A stretch of 64,000 nt of DNA from Aquamicrobium sp. (GTDB lineage Bacteria > Pseudomonadota > Alphaproteobacteria > Rhizobiales > Rhizobiaceae): contig JAHHDT010000005.1 in assembly GCA_019739225.1 (NCBI GenBank), positions 744,001 through 808,000 of the forward strand, given 5' to 3'. A program made the translations under genes and the position numbers. The notes below the pieces were generated by a model. The model ran no database searches and had not been told where the DNA came from. It saw only the letters and a list, made by a program, of their open reading frames with translations. Shown one piece after another: positions 18,884 to 26,778 of the stretch (positions are counted from its first letter, which is position 1; each line of letters starts with the position of its first letter).

Positions 18884-19870
18884 TTACTCGACTGCCTGGA
18901 TGTCGGTCAGCAGCGTGCGCAGCTCATCCGTGTCCACCAGCTTCTCGTAGACCGGGCCCATCGCGTCGATGAAGGGCTGCTTGTCTTCGATGGCGTTCAC
19001 CTTGACGCCGGCTTCGGCGAGGATCGCGTTGGACTTCTCCTCGCGTTCCGCCCAGAGCTGGCGCTGATGTTCGGCGGACTCGCGCGCCACCGTGCGGAAG
19101 ATGTCCTGGTCTTCGGCCGACAGGCTGTCCCAAAGCGTTTTGGAGACCACCAGCGCTTCCGGCACCATCAGGTGTTCGTCGAGGCTGTAGAACTTCGCGA
19201 CTTCATAGTGGCGGGTCGATTCGAACGAGGGCGCGTTGTTCTCCGCACCGTCGATCACGCCGGTCTGCAGCGCGGTGTAGACCTCGCCGAAGGCGAGCGG
19301 CGTGGCGTTGGCGCCCAGCGCCTCGACCGTCGACACGAAAATCTCGGCGTCCGGCACGCGGATCTTGAGGCCTTCGAGATCTGCCGGCGAGTTGACCGGC
19401 TTTCCGACCGTGTAGAACGAGCGCGCACCGCCGGTGTACCAGGCAAGCGCGACCATGTTGTGGTCGGCCAGCGCGTCCGAAAGGCGATCGCCGATCTCGC
19501 CATCGACGACCGCATACATGTGCTCGGCCGAACGAAAGATGTAGGGCATCGACACGATCTTCAGCGGGCTTGCGAAATCGCCAAGGCTGCCGCCGCTGAA
19601 CACGGCGAAGTCAATGCCGTCGAGCGCGAACTGCTCGATGGCGAAGCGCTGGTCGCCGAGCTGGCCGTTGTGGAATACGGAGCCCGTGTAGCGACCTTCC
19701 GTGCGCTCGGCGAGCAACTCGCCGAATTTCTCCATGGCAATGGAGCCCGGGTAGTCCGGTACGTGCAGGTTCCAGCCGCGAAGCTCCCGGGCTTCGGCGG
19801 TGAAGCTGAAGGCGACTGCGCTGACGGCAGCCACGGCGGCGATGCGGCCGAGCCGCTGTGCAAGGTTCAT
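18884..19870 (-). CDS. dctP: TRAP transporter substrate-binding protein (DctP)
   Basis: This periplasmic receptor of 328 residues has a Sec signal peptide ending near AVAFSFTAEA. The family marks are FGELLAERTEGRY, then NSPADLEGLKIRVPDAEIFV with the ligand-binding Arg in IRVP, and GEVYTALQTGVIDGAENN. ATG at 19870 has GGAGG seven bases upstream. It is the first gene of a long minus-strand operon (TRAP genes, then enolase-superfamily, IlvD and DapA-family enzymes). The ligand is expected to be a uronate or other sugar acid, inferred from context only. Confidence 0.94.
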   Translation of the reverse strand: MNLAQRLGRIAAVAAVSAVAFSFTAEARELRGWNLHVPDYPGSIAMEKFGELLAERTEGRYTGSVFHNGQLGDQRFAIEQFALDGIDFAVFSGGSLGDFASPLKIVSMPYIFRSAEHMYAVVDGEIGDRLSDALADHNMVALAWYTGGARSFYTVGKPVNSPADLEGLKIRVPDAEIFVSTVEALGANATPLAFGEVYTALQTGVIDGAENNAPSFESTRHYEVAKFYSLDEHLMVPEALVVSKTLWDSLSAEDQDIFRTVARESAEHQRQLWAEREEKSNAILAEAGVKVNAIEDKQPFIDAMGPVYEKLVDTDELRTLLTDIQAVE

Positions 19871-19931
19871 GATCTTCCTCCCTTTCGTGCTGTGGGAACG
19901 GTGCCGGAGTCTCCTCCCAGCTGGGATCGGG

Positions 19932-19959
19932 ATCATAGAAATCGGCAAAAGGTTGTCAA
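19932..19959 (-). promoter_or_regulatory. Sigma70-like promoter of the TRAP/sugar-acid operon
   Basis: On the minus strand TTGACA (from 19954-19959) is followed after 16 bases by TATGAT (from 19932-19937). This predicts a transcript start near 19925 and a leader of about 55 bases before dctP. The flanks are AT-rich, unlike the rest of the region, and could hold operators for one of the two FadR-type regulators encoded nearby. Confidence 0.6.
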
Positions 19960-20129
19960 TTTATTTTATATCTTTTCACCGAAATTGTCGCTCAAGGCCA
20001 GTTGTGCATGCAAGTGTGGTTTTGTGAGCATGAGTATGGATGCGCTTTGATTGGCATCTAAATTATTGAAATAAATATATAAATCAAAAATCCGCAGCCC
20101 ACGTGGCATGTGCTCTGGTGCGCCCGTAG

Positions 20130-20158
20130 CTGACAATTCGAGAAAGGCGTTGTAAATA
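20130..20158 (+). promoter_or_regulatory. Candidate promoter for the uronate-dehydrogenase-like gene
   Basis: CTGACA at 20130-20135 and TAAATA at 20153-20158 are 17 bases apart and point toward the plus-strand dehydrogenase gene. The -10 match is weak. The whole 369-bp divergent gap (19871-20239) has unusually AT-rich stretches, and I see no gene in it. Confidence 0.35.
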
Positions 20159-20239
20159 GGGCTGACATTGAGTAGCGATTCCAGCGATCTCGATGCCCGG
20201 CCCTCGCTAGCGGGCCGCAACGCAATGGAGGTAACCCGG

Positions 20240-21079
20240 ATGTCCGAGAAGAAACCGCTGCCGCGTTCCATCCTGGTCACGGGCGCTGCTGGCCGGCTGG
20301 GCCATCAGGTCAGCGATCATCTCGTGCAGGCGCTTCGCGACGGCCGCATCAGCCGGCTTCGTCTGCTCGACATTGAGCCGACTGCCTTGTCGGGTCCGGG
20401 CGTCGAGGTGGTGCAGACATCGCTGGCCGGCCGCGAAGCCGCCTTCGCGGCGGCCGAGAGCATGGATGCCATCGTACATCTGGCCGGCGTATCGAGCGAA
20501 AACGAGTGGGAAAATCTCGTGCCCGCAAATCTTGCGGCCATCGCGCATCTTTACGATGCCGCAGTTGTGCACGGCGTCGACCGGGTGCTGTTCGCCAGCT
20601 CCAACCATGCCATCGGTTTTTATCCGGTTACGCAGCGGATCGATCACACCGCGCCGGGCCTGGTCGACAGCCGCTACGGTCTCACCAAACTGTTCGGCGA
20701 GGAATTGGCCCGACTCTATGCCACCAAGACGCCCGTGCGCGGGTTCTGCATGCGCATCGGCAGTTGCTTCCCCGCGGCGACTGCCGCGCGCCACATGTAC
20801 ACATATCAGTCTTTTGCCGATTTCATACGACTGGTGGAAGTCGGGCTTTCAGCCGACTACCGCTTCGAGATCGTTTACGGCGTATCCGATGTGCCGGATG
20901 GATACTGGGACAATTCCAATGCCTTCCGTCTCGGCTATCAGCCGGCGGACAAGCCGGAGGATTTCGTTTTCGGCGAACTGGAACCGACGCAATACGACTT
21001 CCAGGGCGGTTCGTTCGCGACCGATCCGCTGCCCGGCGTCACCCCGCCCCCTGGTCGATTACGCGATAGCGGACGCTGA
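20240..21079 (+). CDS. udh: NAD-dependent sugar epimerase/dehydrogenase, uronate-dehydrogenase-like
   Basis: This Rossmann-fold extended short-chain dehydrogenase of 279 residues closely follows the uronate dehydrogenase pattern, which oxidises a uronate at C1 to an aldarolactone. It has nucleotide-binding VTGAAGRLG, the SSNHAIGFYP segment carrying the active-site Ser, Y-x3-K in YGLTK, then RIGSC and YWDNSNAFRLGYQP. GGAGG lies before ATG 20240, which is why I start there and not at 20168. Its last 41 bases overlap the 3' end of the opposing FadR-type gene, so the final residues may be a recent read-through extension. Confidence 0.82.
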   Translation: MSEKKPLPRSILVTGAAGRLGHQVSDHLVQALRDGRISRLRLLDIEPTALSGPGVEVVQTSLAGREAAFAAAESMDAIVHLAGVSSENEWENLVPANLAAIAHLYDAAVVHGVDRVLFASSNHAIGFYPVTQRIDHTAPGLVDSRYGLTKLFGEELARLYATKTPVRGFCMRIGSCFPAATAARHMYTYQSFADFIRLVEVGLSADYRFEIVYGVSDVPDGYWDNSNAFRLGYQPADKPEDFVFGELEPTQYDFQGGSFATDPLPGVTPPPGRLRDSGR

Positions 21080-21776
21080 CCAGATGGTAGTGCATGAACA
21101 GCTTGGCGAGCTCGCCGTCCCCGATCTCGATCGCCTTCAGGATGTTCCTGTGCTCCTGGATGACGGTGCTCTTGCGCTGCTCGGTGCCGACGCGGGTAAT
21201 GTCGGCGGCGACGTTCATCATGCCCATCATGTCCGGCTTGAGGAGCAGGAGCTGCTTTTCGAACAGGTCGTTCTCCGAAGCCCTCGCGATCTCGAGATGA
21301 AACTGGAAGTCGGCCTCCTGCATGCCGGTGCCTGTGTTCATCGAGTCGATCATGGCGTCGAGCGCATTGTTCAGCCGCTTGACGCTTGCCCGGTTGACGC
21401 GCAGCGCAGCAAGCCGCGCCGCTTCGGTTTCGAGACACTGACGCACTTCGTAGGCGCGCATGTATTGCGCCAGCCGCACGTCGTCTGTGTAGCGCGCCAT
21501 CTCGCGCGGTGGCAGCCGCAGGACGAAGGTACCCGCGCCGCGCCGCGTGTCGATCAGCCCGTCATTCTGCAGAAACTGCAGGGCCTCGCGCACCACCGGC
21601 CGCGACACGTCGAACATCGTCGCCATCTCGTGCTCGGTGGGCAGGCGCTCGCCCACCTCGTATCGGCCGGTCGAAAGCTGAAGCAGGATCTGCGCATAGA
21701 TCTCGTCGGCCAGTCGGCGCTTGCGCAGCGGCTTTACCGCAAGATCCTGATCCTGATCGGGAGTGTGGCTCGACAT
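21039..21776 (-). CDS. FadR-subfamily GntR regulator (FCD domain), copy 1
   Basis: This 245-residue transcription factor has an N-terminal GntR winged helix (LADEIYAQILLQLSTGRY, LPTEHEMATMFDVSRPVVRE) and a C-terminal helical FCD domain with metal or acid-binding positions around FQFHLEIARASEN and HRNILKAIEIGD. The ATG at 21776 begins a short polar lead into the HTH. It is divergent from the lactonase gene with a short shared promoter gap, and convergent with the udh-like gene. It probably represses the sugar-acid genes until an intermediate binds. Confidence 0.9.
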   Translation of the reverse strand: MSSHTPDQDQDLAVKPLRKRRLADEIYAQILLQLSTGRYEVGERLPTEHEMATMFDVSRPVVREALQFLQNDGLIDTRRGAGTFVLRLPPREMARYTDDVRLAQYMRAYEVRQCLETEAARLAALRVNRASVKRLNNALDAMIDSMNTGTGMQEADFQFHLEIARASENDLFEKQLLLLKPDMMGMMNVAADITRVGTEQRKSTVIQEHRNILKAIEIGDGELAKLFMHYHLVSVRYRVIDQGAG

Positions 21777-21853
21777 CGCGGTACCGGCTTGAGTTGTAAA
21801 CTTGTCATAATATGGCAGCCTCCCTCCCAATCCACAATGCAGGAAAGGTGAAC

Positions 21854-22726
21854 GTGTTGAAGGTTGAGATCGCATTGCGCGCGCGGGCGAAAGTCGGGGA
21901 GTCACCGGTCTGGTGCGAACGGCGTCAACTGCTTTGGTGGGTCGACATCCAGGCAGGCGAGTTGCATGCGTTTTCGCCCGAAACCGGAGACGACCGGTGC
22001 TGGCCGATGGACCAGCCGATCGGCTGTGTGGCGCTTACCGATGGCGAGGCGTTGATCGTGGGCCTGCGCGATGGGGTCTATCTGTTCGAACCATCCAGCG
22101 GCGCGCTCACCCTCTTGTCCCGGCCGGAAGCACACCTCCCGCACAATCGCCCGAACGATGCGACGATGACCCGCGATGGCCGCTTCTTCGTTGGCACCAT
22201 GGCGCAGCAGCCGGATGGCACGCCGCGCGGAAACCTCTACCGGATCGACCCCGACGGCAGCATGCACCATATGCTCGACGGACTGCATGTGCCAAACGGC
22301 CTGGCGGTCAGTCCCGACAATCGTACGCTGTATCTGTCCGATTCCTGGGCCTCCATTCGCAGCATCTGGGCTTTCGACCTGGACCCATCGGGCGCCATCT
22401 CCAACCGCCGGCTCTTCTTCGACACCGCCACGATGCCGGGGCGTCCCGACGGCGCCTGCATGGACGAGGAGGGCGGTTACTGGAGCGCGGGCATCGATGG
22501 CGGCGAGGTACTGCGCATTTTGCCGGACGGCACGGTGGACACGCGCATAGCACTGCCGCTCAACCGTCCCACCAAGCCTTGTTTTGGCGGCGCGGACCTG
22601 TCGACGATGTTCATCACCTCGCTGAGCGCCGGGGACGACAGCGAATGCGCAGGTGCGATCCTCGCTGTCCGGCCCGGGCGCTGCGGTCTTGCGGAGCCTA
22701 GAATGGCCGTCAGGGTCGAAGCGTAG
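21854..22726 (+). CDS. SMP-30/gluconolactonase-like lactonase
   Basis: This six-bladed propeller lactonase of about 290 residues opens sugar lactones such as aldono- or aldarolactones. Metal ligands of the family are visible: E in VGESPVW, N in HNRPND, N in VPNGLAVSPD and D in GRPDGACMD. I prefer GTG at 21854, six bases after AGGAAAGG, over ATG at 21812, which has no ribosome site. Its product fits the step after the uronate-dehydrogenase-like enzyme. It is followed 25 bp later by a FadR-type regulator gene on the same strand. Confidence 0.87.
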   Translation: MLKVEIALRARAKVGESPVWCERRQLLWWVDIQAGELHAFSPETGDDRCWPMDQPIGCVALTDGEALIVGLRDGVYLFEPSSGALTLLSRPEAHLPHNRPNDATMTRDGRFFVGTMAQQPDGTPRGNLYRIDPDGSMHHMLDGLHVPNGLAVSPDNRTLYLSDSWASIRSIWAFDLDPSGAISNRRLFFDTATMPGRPDGACMDEEGGYWSAGIDGGEVLRILPDGTVDTRIALPLNRPTKPCFGGADLSTMFITSLSAGDDSECAGAILAVRPGRCGLAEPRMAVRVEA

Positions 22727-22751
22727 CGGCGAGCCTCAAAGGGAGACTTCC

Positions 22752-23465
22752 ATGGAAGGAAAGATCGAGCGCCTGCGAGGAGGACATGGGACGCTGGCCG
22801 ACCAGGTCTATGAGCAGGTCTATCAGGCGATCAGCCTGGGTTACTGGAAGGTCGGCGGCAAGCTGCCGACGGAGGTGGAGCTCGCCGAGCGGTATGGTGT
22901 TTCCCGCCCGGTCGTGCGCGAGGCGCTTATGCGCCTGCGTATCGATGGCGTGATCGAGAGCAGGCAGGGGGCGGGCACGCGTGTCATCAGTTCGCCCAGC
23001 CGCTCGGTGATGGAATTCGCGGAGCCCGGCAGCATCGCGGATTTGCAGCGCTGCTACGAATTCCGCGTCGGCGTGGAGGGAGAGGCGGCCTACATGGCGG
23101 CTGAACGCCAGTCGGAGGCGCGTATCGCGGACATAGCCGAAGCGCTGCGGCAATTGCTGCCGTCGGGAGAGGACGCCCCGCCGCCGAGTGCCGAGCACGA
23201 CATCGCCTTTCATCTCGCGGTCGCGAAGGCGACCGAGAACAGCTACTACGTACAGACGATCGAGGCGATCACGCAGGCGCTTCATGTCGGCACGCGGATC
23301 GCACGGGTCTTGTCGCATTGGTCCGACGGCCATCGCCGGGACATGCTGCACACCGAACACAAGCGCATCTACGACGCGATTGCGGCCGGCGAGCCCGAGA
23401 TCGCGCGTCAGGCCATGCGGGCGCATATCGAGAGCGCGCGACGGCGCGTTTTCCTGGGACTTTGA
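22752..23465 (+). CDS. FadR-subfamily GntR regulator (FCD domain), copy 2
   Basis: This 237-residue regulator has a GntR winged helix (DQVYEQVYQAISLGYW, LPTEVELAERYGVSRPVVREAL) and an FCD ligand domain (IAFHLAVAKATENSYY, HKRIYDAIAAGEPEIARQAM). ATG at 22752 follows GGGAGA. It resembles the other FadR-type protein encoded 1 kb away in layout but clearly differs in sequence. Being downstream of the lactonase gene, it is probably co-expressed with it and may control a different half of the island. Confidence 0.9.
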   Translation: MEGKIERLRGGHGTLADQVYEQVYQAISLGYWKVGGKLPTEVELAERYGVSRPVVREALMRLRIDGVIESRQGAGTRVISSPSRSVMEFAEPGSIADLQRCYEFRVGVEGEAAYMAAERQSEARIADIAEALRQLLPSGEDAPPPSAEHDIAFHLAVAKATENSYYVQTIEAITQALHVGTRIARVLSHWSDGHRRDMLHTEHKRIYDAIAAGEPEIARQAMRAHIESARRRVFLGL

Positions 23466-23474
23466 CCGGACGTG

Positions 23475-24107
23475 TCAGCCCAGATAGTCCCGAACCGGTT
23501 CCACCAGCGCGGCCCCGATGGCGCGTGTGTTAGCCGCATCGAGATGCACGCCGTCGGAGCCGTGCGCCGTCGCGACAGTCGCCGCATCGAAGAAGCCGCA
23601 ACCCCCGAGCCGGGAAATTTCGCGATAACCGGCGGCAAGCTTGCGCGATTCATCAATGATGCGGCCAGACGCCGGGCCGTCGCCGTTCGTACACATGGAA
23701 AAATGCGGCGGCGATACCACGAAGACACGCGGCGCGCTCATCCCCCGGCGATACGGAAAGGTCCGCACGATCTCGATCAGCCTCGTCATGCCGGCAAGCG
23801 CGCCATGGGCCGTCGGGCAGATCTGCGCTTTCAGGTCATTGGCCCCGAGCATGATGATGACGAGGTCGAGCGGGGAATGCGTCGCCAGAAGCATCGGCAG
23901 TGCCTTGGCGCCGTTGCGCTCAAAGGCGGCCGTGTGGTCGTCATAGGCGGTGGTCCGTCCACCCAGCCCTTCCGAAATCACGCTGTGGCCGGAACCCAGA
24001 CCCGCTTCGAGCACGTTCGGCCAGCGATCCTCGAACGCGTGGCGCCCGCCGCCCTCCGGATTGGTGCCCCAGGTAAGGCTGTCGCCGAAGGCCATGATCG
24101 TGCGCAT
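23475..24107 (-). CDS. SGNH/GDSL esterase
   Basis: This 210-residue hydrolase has all four SGNH blocks: FGDSLTWG with nucleophile S10, a Gly near residue 50, LGANDLK with N90, and the D185/H188 pair in DGVHLD. There is no signal peptide, so it acts in the cytoplasm. It belongs to the arylesterase/acylhydrolase group. Among sugar-acid genes it could remove acetyl or other acyl groups from an imported sugar derivative, which is inference. It ends 9 bp from the convergent regulator gene. Confidence 0.88.
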   Translation of the reverse strand: MRTIMAFGDSLTWGTNPEGGGRHAFEDRWPNVLEAGLGSGHSVISEGLGGRTTAYDDHTAAFERNGAKALPMLLATHSPLDLVIIMLGANDLKAQICPTAHGALAGMTRLIEIVRTFPYRRGMSAPRVFVVSPPHFSMCTNGDGPASGRIIDESRKLAAGYREISRLGGCGFFDAATVATAHGSDGVHLDAANTRAIGAALVEPVRDYLG

Positions 24108-24172
24108 GTTCGATTTGTCCTTTCCGTTTACAACTTCGCTCTAGCCAATGCGCCGGGCGCGGGCAACCGGCC

Positions 24173-25216
24173 ATGACCGTTCGCGTCTTTGGAATCATGC
24201 CGGATGGTGATCCGGTGAAGGAGGTTACGCTTCGGGCAGGTCGCCTCTTTGCGAAGATCATCACGTGGGGGGCGGTCCTGCGCGATCTGCGGATCGACCT
24301 GGGACGCGAGGTTCGCCCACTCGTTCTGGGTTTCGAGCAGCTCGAGCATTACCTGAAGCATGCGCGCAACCATGGGGCGAATGTCGGTCGCTATGGCGGG
24401 CGCACCCGCGATGGACGGCTGGTCGTTGACGGGCAGGAATTCACGCTCAGCCGCAATCTCGATGGCAGGCACCATCTTCATGGCGGATTTCTAGGGCTCG
24501 GCAGACGCAACTGGCGGCTCGTCGATGCAACGCATCAGACGGCAACGCTGGAGATCGTTTCGCCCGACAGCGACGAAGGTTACCCGGGCGAACTGGTGCT
24601 ACGCTGCCGGTATAGCCTGACGCCTACGGCTCTGATGGTCGAGTTGACGGCGACGGCCGATGCGCCTACCCCGGTCAACGTGCTGCATCACAGCTACTTC
24701 AATCTCGACGGTCAGGGGCAGGTTGCTGGCCATACGCTCCAGATCGCAGCGGACGAGTATCTCGAGTTTGACGAAGCAGGCCTGCCCACAGGCCGACGCC
24801 TCAAGCTCGCGGGAGCCTATGCCGATTTCACGACGGGGCGCCGCTTGATCGAGGATGAACGTTTCGACGTGAGCTTCGTCATATCGCCGGATGTGCAGCC
24901 CCGACCGGTTTGTGCCGCGACGCTCGTTTCCTCATCCGAGGATCTGATGATGATCGTGCGCACGACGGAGCCTGGCCTGCATTTCTACAATGGCTACGCC
25001 GCCGCCGCGCCCGTGCCCGGTCTGGATGGCCGTCCACACCTGCCCTCGTCGGGCATCTGCCTGGAGGCGACCCGATACAACGATGCCATGAACATGCCCG
25101 GCCTTGGCGACGTGATCCTGCGTCCGGGCCAGACCTATCGCCAGAAGACCCAATTCGCCTTCGAGAGGCTTGATGCCGAAGGCGCAGAACCGAACACTCA
25201 GGGAGATTACTCATGA
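24173..25216 (+). CDS. galM: Aldose 1-epimerase (mutarotase)
   Basis: This 347-residue GalM-family enzyme interconverts anomers of a free sugar. The family features are visible: GRYGGRTRDGRL, HHLHGGFLGLGRRNW, the HHSYFNLDGQG block with the catalytic His, and the late Glu in GICLEATRYND. It overlaps the next gene by four bases (ATGA), so the two are coupled. A mutarotase next to an aldehyde dehydrogenase and a lactonase argues that the pathway handles a free aldose or uronate. Confidence 0.92.
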   Translation: MTVRVFGIMPDGDPVKEVTLRAGRLFAKIITWGAVLRDLRIDLGREVRPLVLGFEQLEHYLKHARNHGANVGRYGGRTRDGRLVVDGQEFTLSRNLDGRHHLHGGFLGLGRRNWRLVDATHQTATLEIVSPDSDEGYPGELVLRCRYSLTPTALMVELTATADAPTPVNVLHHSYFNLDGQGQVAGHTLQIAADEYLEFDEAGLPTGRRLKLAGAYADFTTGRRLIEDERFDVSFVISPDVQPRPVCAATLVSSSEDLMMIVRTTEPGLHFYNGYAAAAPVPGLDGRPHLPSSGICLEATRYNDAMNMPGLGDVILRPGQTYRQKTQFAFERLDAEGAEPNTQGDYS

Positions 25217-26733
25217 CCTTCACCCCGCATGGCAAGCACCTCGTTTCCGGTGACTGGGTTTCCGGCGACGGCACGTTCCGGTCCGAGCCTGCCACCGGAC
25301 CGGCGCACACCTTCGCCGTCGGCACGGTTGCGCTCGTCGACCGGGCATGCCGCGCGGCCGAGGACGCCTTCTGGACCTACGGCTATTCGACGCGGCAGGA
25401 GCGGGCGGACTTTCTCAACGCGATTGCCGACGAGATCGAGGCGCGCGGCGCCGCCATCACCGAAATCGGCACGCAGGAAACCGGCCTGCCCGCAGCCCGC
25501 CTCGAGGGTGAGCGCGGCCGCACCACCGGCCAGCTCCGGCTGTTCGCCTCGCACATCCTGAAAGGCGAGTATCTCGACCGCCGCACCGACGAGGCACTGC
25601 CCGACCGCCAGCCGCTGCCACGGCCCGAGCTGCGCATGGTCCAGCGCCCCATCGGCCCGGTGGCCGTATTCGGCGCGTCCAACTTCCCGCTTGCTTTTTC
25701 GACGGCCGGTGGCGACACGGCGGCCGCACTCGCGGCGGGCTGTCCGGTGGTGGTGAAGGGCCATTCGGCCCACCCCGGCACGGGCGAGATCGTCGCCGAG
25801 GCGATCGACGCGGCACGGCAAAAATGCGGACTGCACCCGGGCGTATTCTCGCTCATTCAGGGAGGCAAGCGCGACGTCGGGACGGCGCTGGTCCAGCATC
25901 CGTTGATCAAGGCGGTCGGCTTCACCGGCTCGCTCGCCGGCGGGCGGGCCCTGTTCGACCTTTGCGCGCAGCGCCCCGAGCCGATCCCGTTCTTCGGCGA
26001 GCTTGGCTCCGTCAACCCGATGTTCCTCCTGCCTCAGGCGCTTGCGGCGCGCGGTGAGGCGATCGGCAAGGGCTGGGCCGGGTCGCTGACCATGGGCGCG
26101 GGCCAGTTCTGCACCAACCCCGGCATCGCGGTGGTTCCCAACGGACCGGACGGCGACCGTTTCGTCGCCTCGGCCAGGACCGCCTTGGAGGAGGTCGGCC
26201 CGCAGGTGATGCTCACCGACGGCATAGCCAGTGCCTATCATCAGGGCCGGCAGCGCTTCGCCGGGCGCAATGCCGTCGAGGCGCTGATCCTCAACGACGA
26301 GGAGGGCCGTACCGTGCGTCCCAACCTGTTCGAGACGTCCGCCGACCAATACCTCCAGGACCATGGGTTGGGTGAGGAAGTGTTCGGGCCGCTGGGTCTC
26401 GTCGTCCGCATCGACAATGACGACGAGATGGTCACGCTGGCGCGCGGTTTCGAGGGCCAGCTCACGGCCACAATCCACATGGACGGAGGCGATGCGGCTC
26501 TGGCGCAGCGCCTGATGCCCGTACTGGAGCGCAAGGCCGGACGCGTTCTCTTCAACGGGTTCCCGACCGGCGTGGAAGTGGCCGACGCGATGGTGCATGG
26601 TGGCCCGTATCCCGCCTCGACCAATTTCGGCGCAACCTCCGTCGGCACGCTTTCCATCCGCCGCTTTCTCAGACCCGTCTGCTTCCAGAACATGCCAGCC
26701 GAACTGGTGGAGGGGGACCTGGGCGCTTCCTGA
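25213..26733 (+). CDS. Aldehyde dehydrogenase, probable 2-oxoglutarate semialdehyde dehydrogenase
   Basis: This 506-residue NAD(P)-dependent aldehyde dehydrogenase belongs to the 2,5-dioxovalerate dehydrogenase group. FGASNFPLAFSTAGGDTAAALAAG (about residues 155-180), the FTGSLAGGRALFDL cofactor site, the Glu in FGELGSVNPMF, and the nucleophile Cys in GAGQFCTNPG are present. In this group the product is 2-oxoglutarate, which closes the oxidative sugar-acid route begun by the dehydratase and DapA-family enzymes encoded 11 kb away. Confidence 0.92.
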   Translation: MTFTPHGKHLVSGDWVSGDGTFRSEPATGPAHTFAVGTVALVDRACRAAEDAFWTYGYSTRQERADFLNAIADEIEARGAAITEIGTQETGLPAARLEGERGRTTGQLRLFASHILKGEYLDRRTDEALPDRQPLPRPELRMVQRPIGPVAVFGASNFPLAFSTAGGDTAAALAAGCPVVVKGHSAHPGTGEIVAEAIDAARQKCGLHPGVFSLIQGGKRDVGTALVQHPLIKAVGFTGSLAGGRALFDLCAQRPEPIPFFGELGSVNPMFLLPQALAARGEAIGKGWAGSLTMGAGQFCTNPGIAVVPNGPDGDRFVASARTALEEVGPQVMLTDGIASAYHQGRQRFAGRNAVEALILNDEEGRTVRPNLFETSADQYLQDHGLGEEVFGPLGLVVRIDNDDEMVTLARGFEGQLTATIHMDGGDAALAQRLMPVLERKAGRVLFNGFPTGVEVADAMVHGGPYPASTNFGATSVGTLSIRRFLRPVCFQNMPAELVEGDLGAS

Positions 26734-26778
26734 GGAGCGCCGTCCAGTCGGGACGCTACGGGTGGTGACTGCATGCCG

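Noticed and set aside
19966-20280. A 104-codon minus-strand frame in the dctP-udh gap
   Set aside because: It covers the AT-rich promoter region, has no ribosome site and runs antisense into udh.
20373-21851. A 492-codon plus-strand frame across udh and the FadR-type gene
   Set aside because: It is Arg/Ser/Pro-rich without domains and crosses two well-supported genes in other frames.
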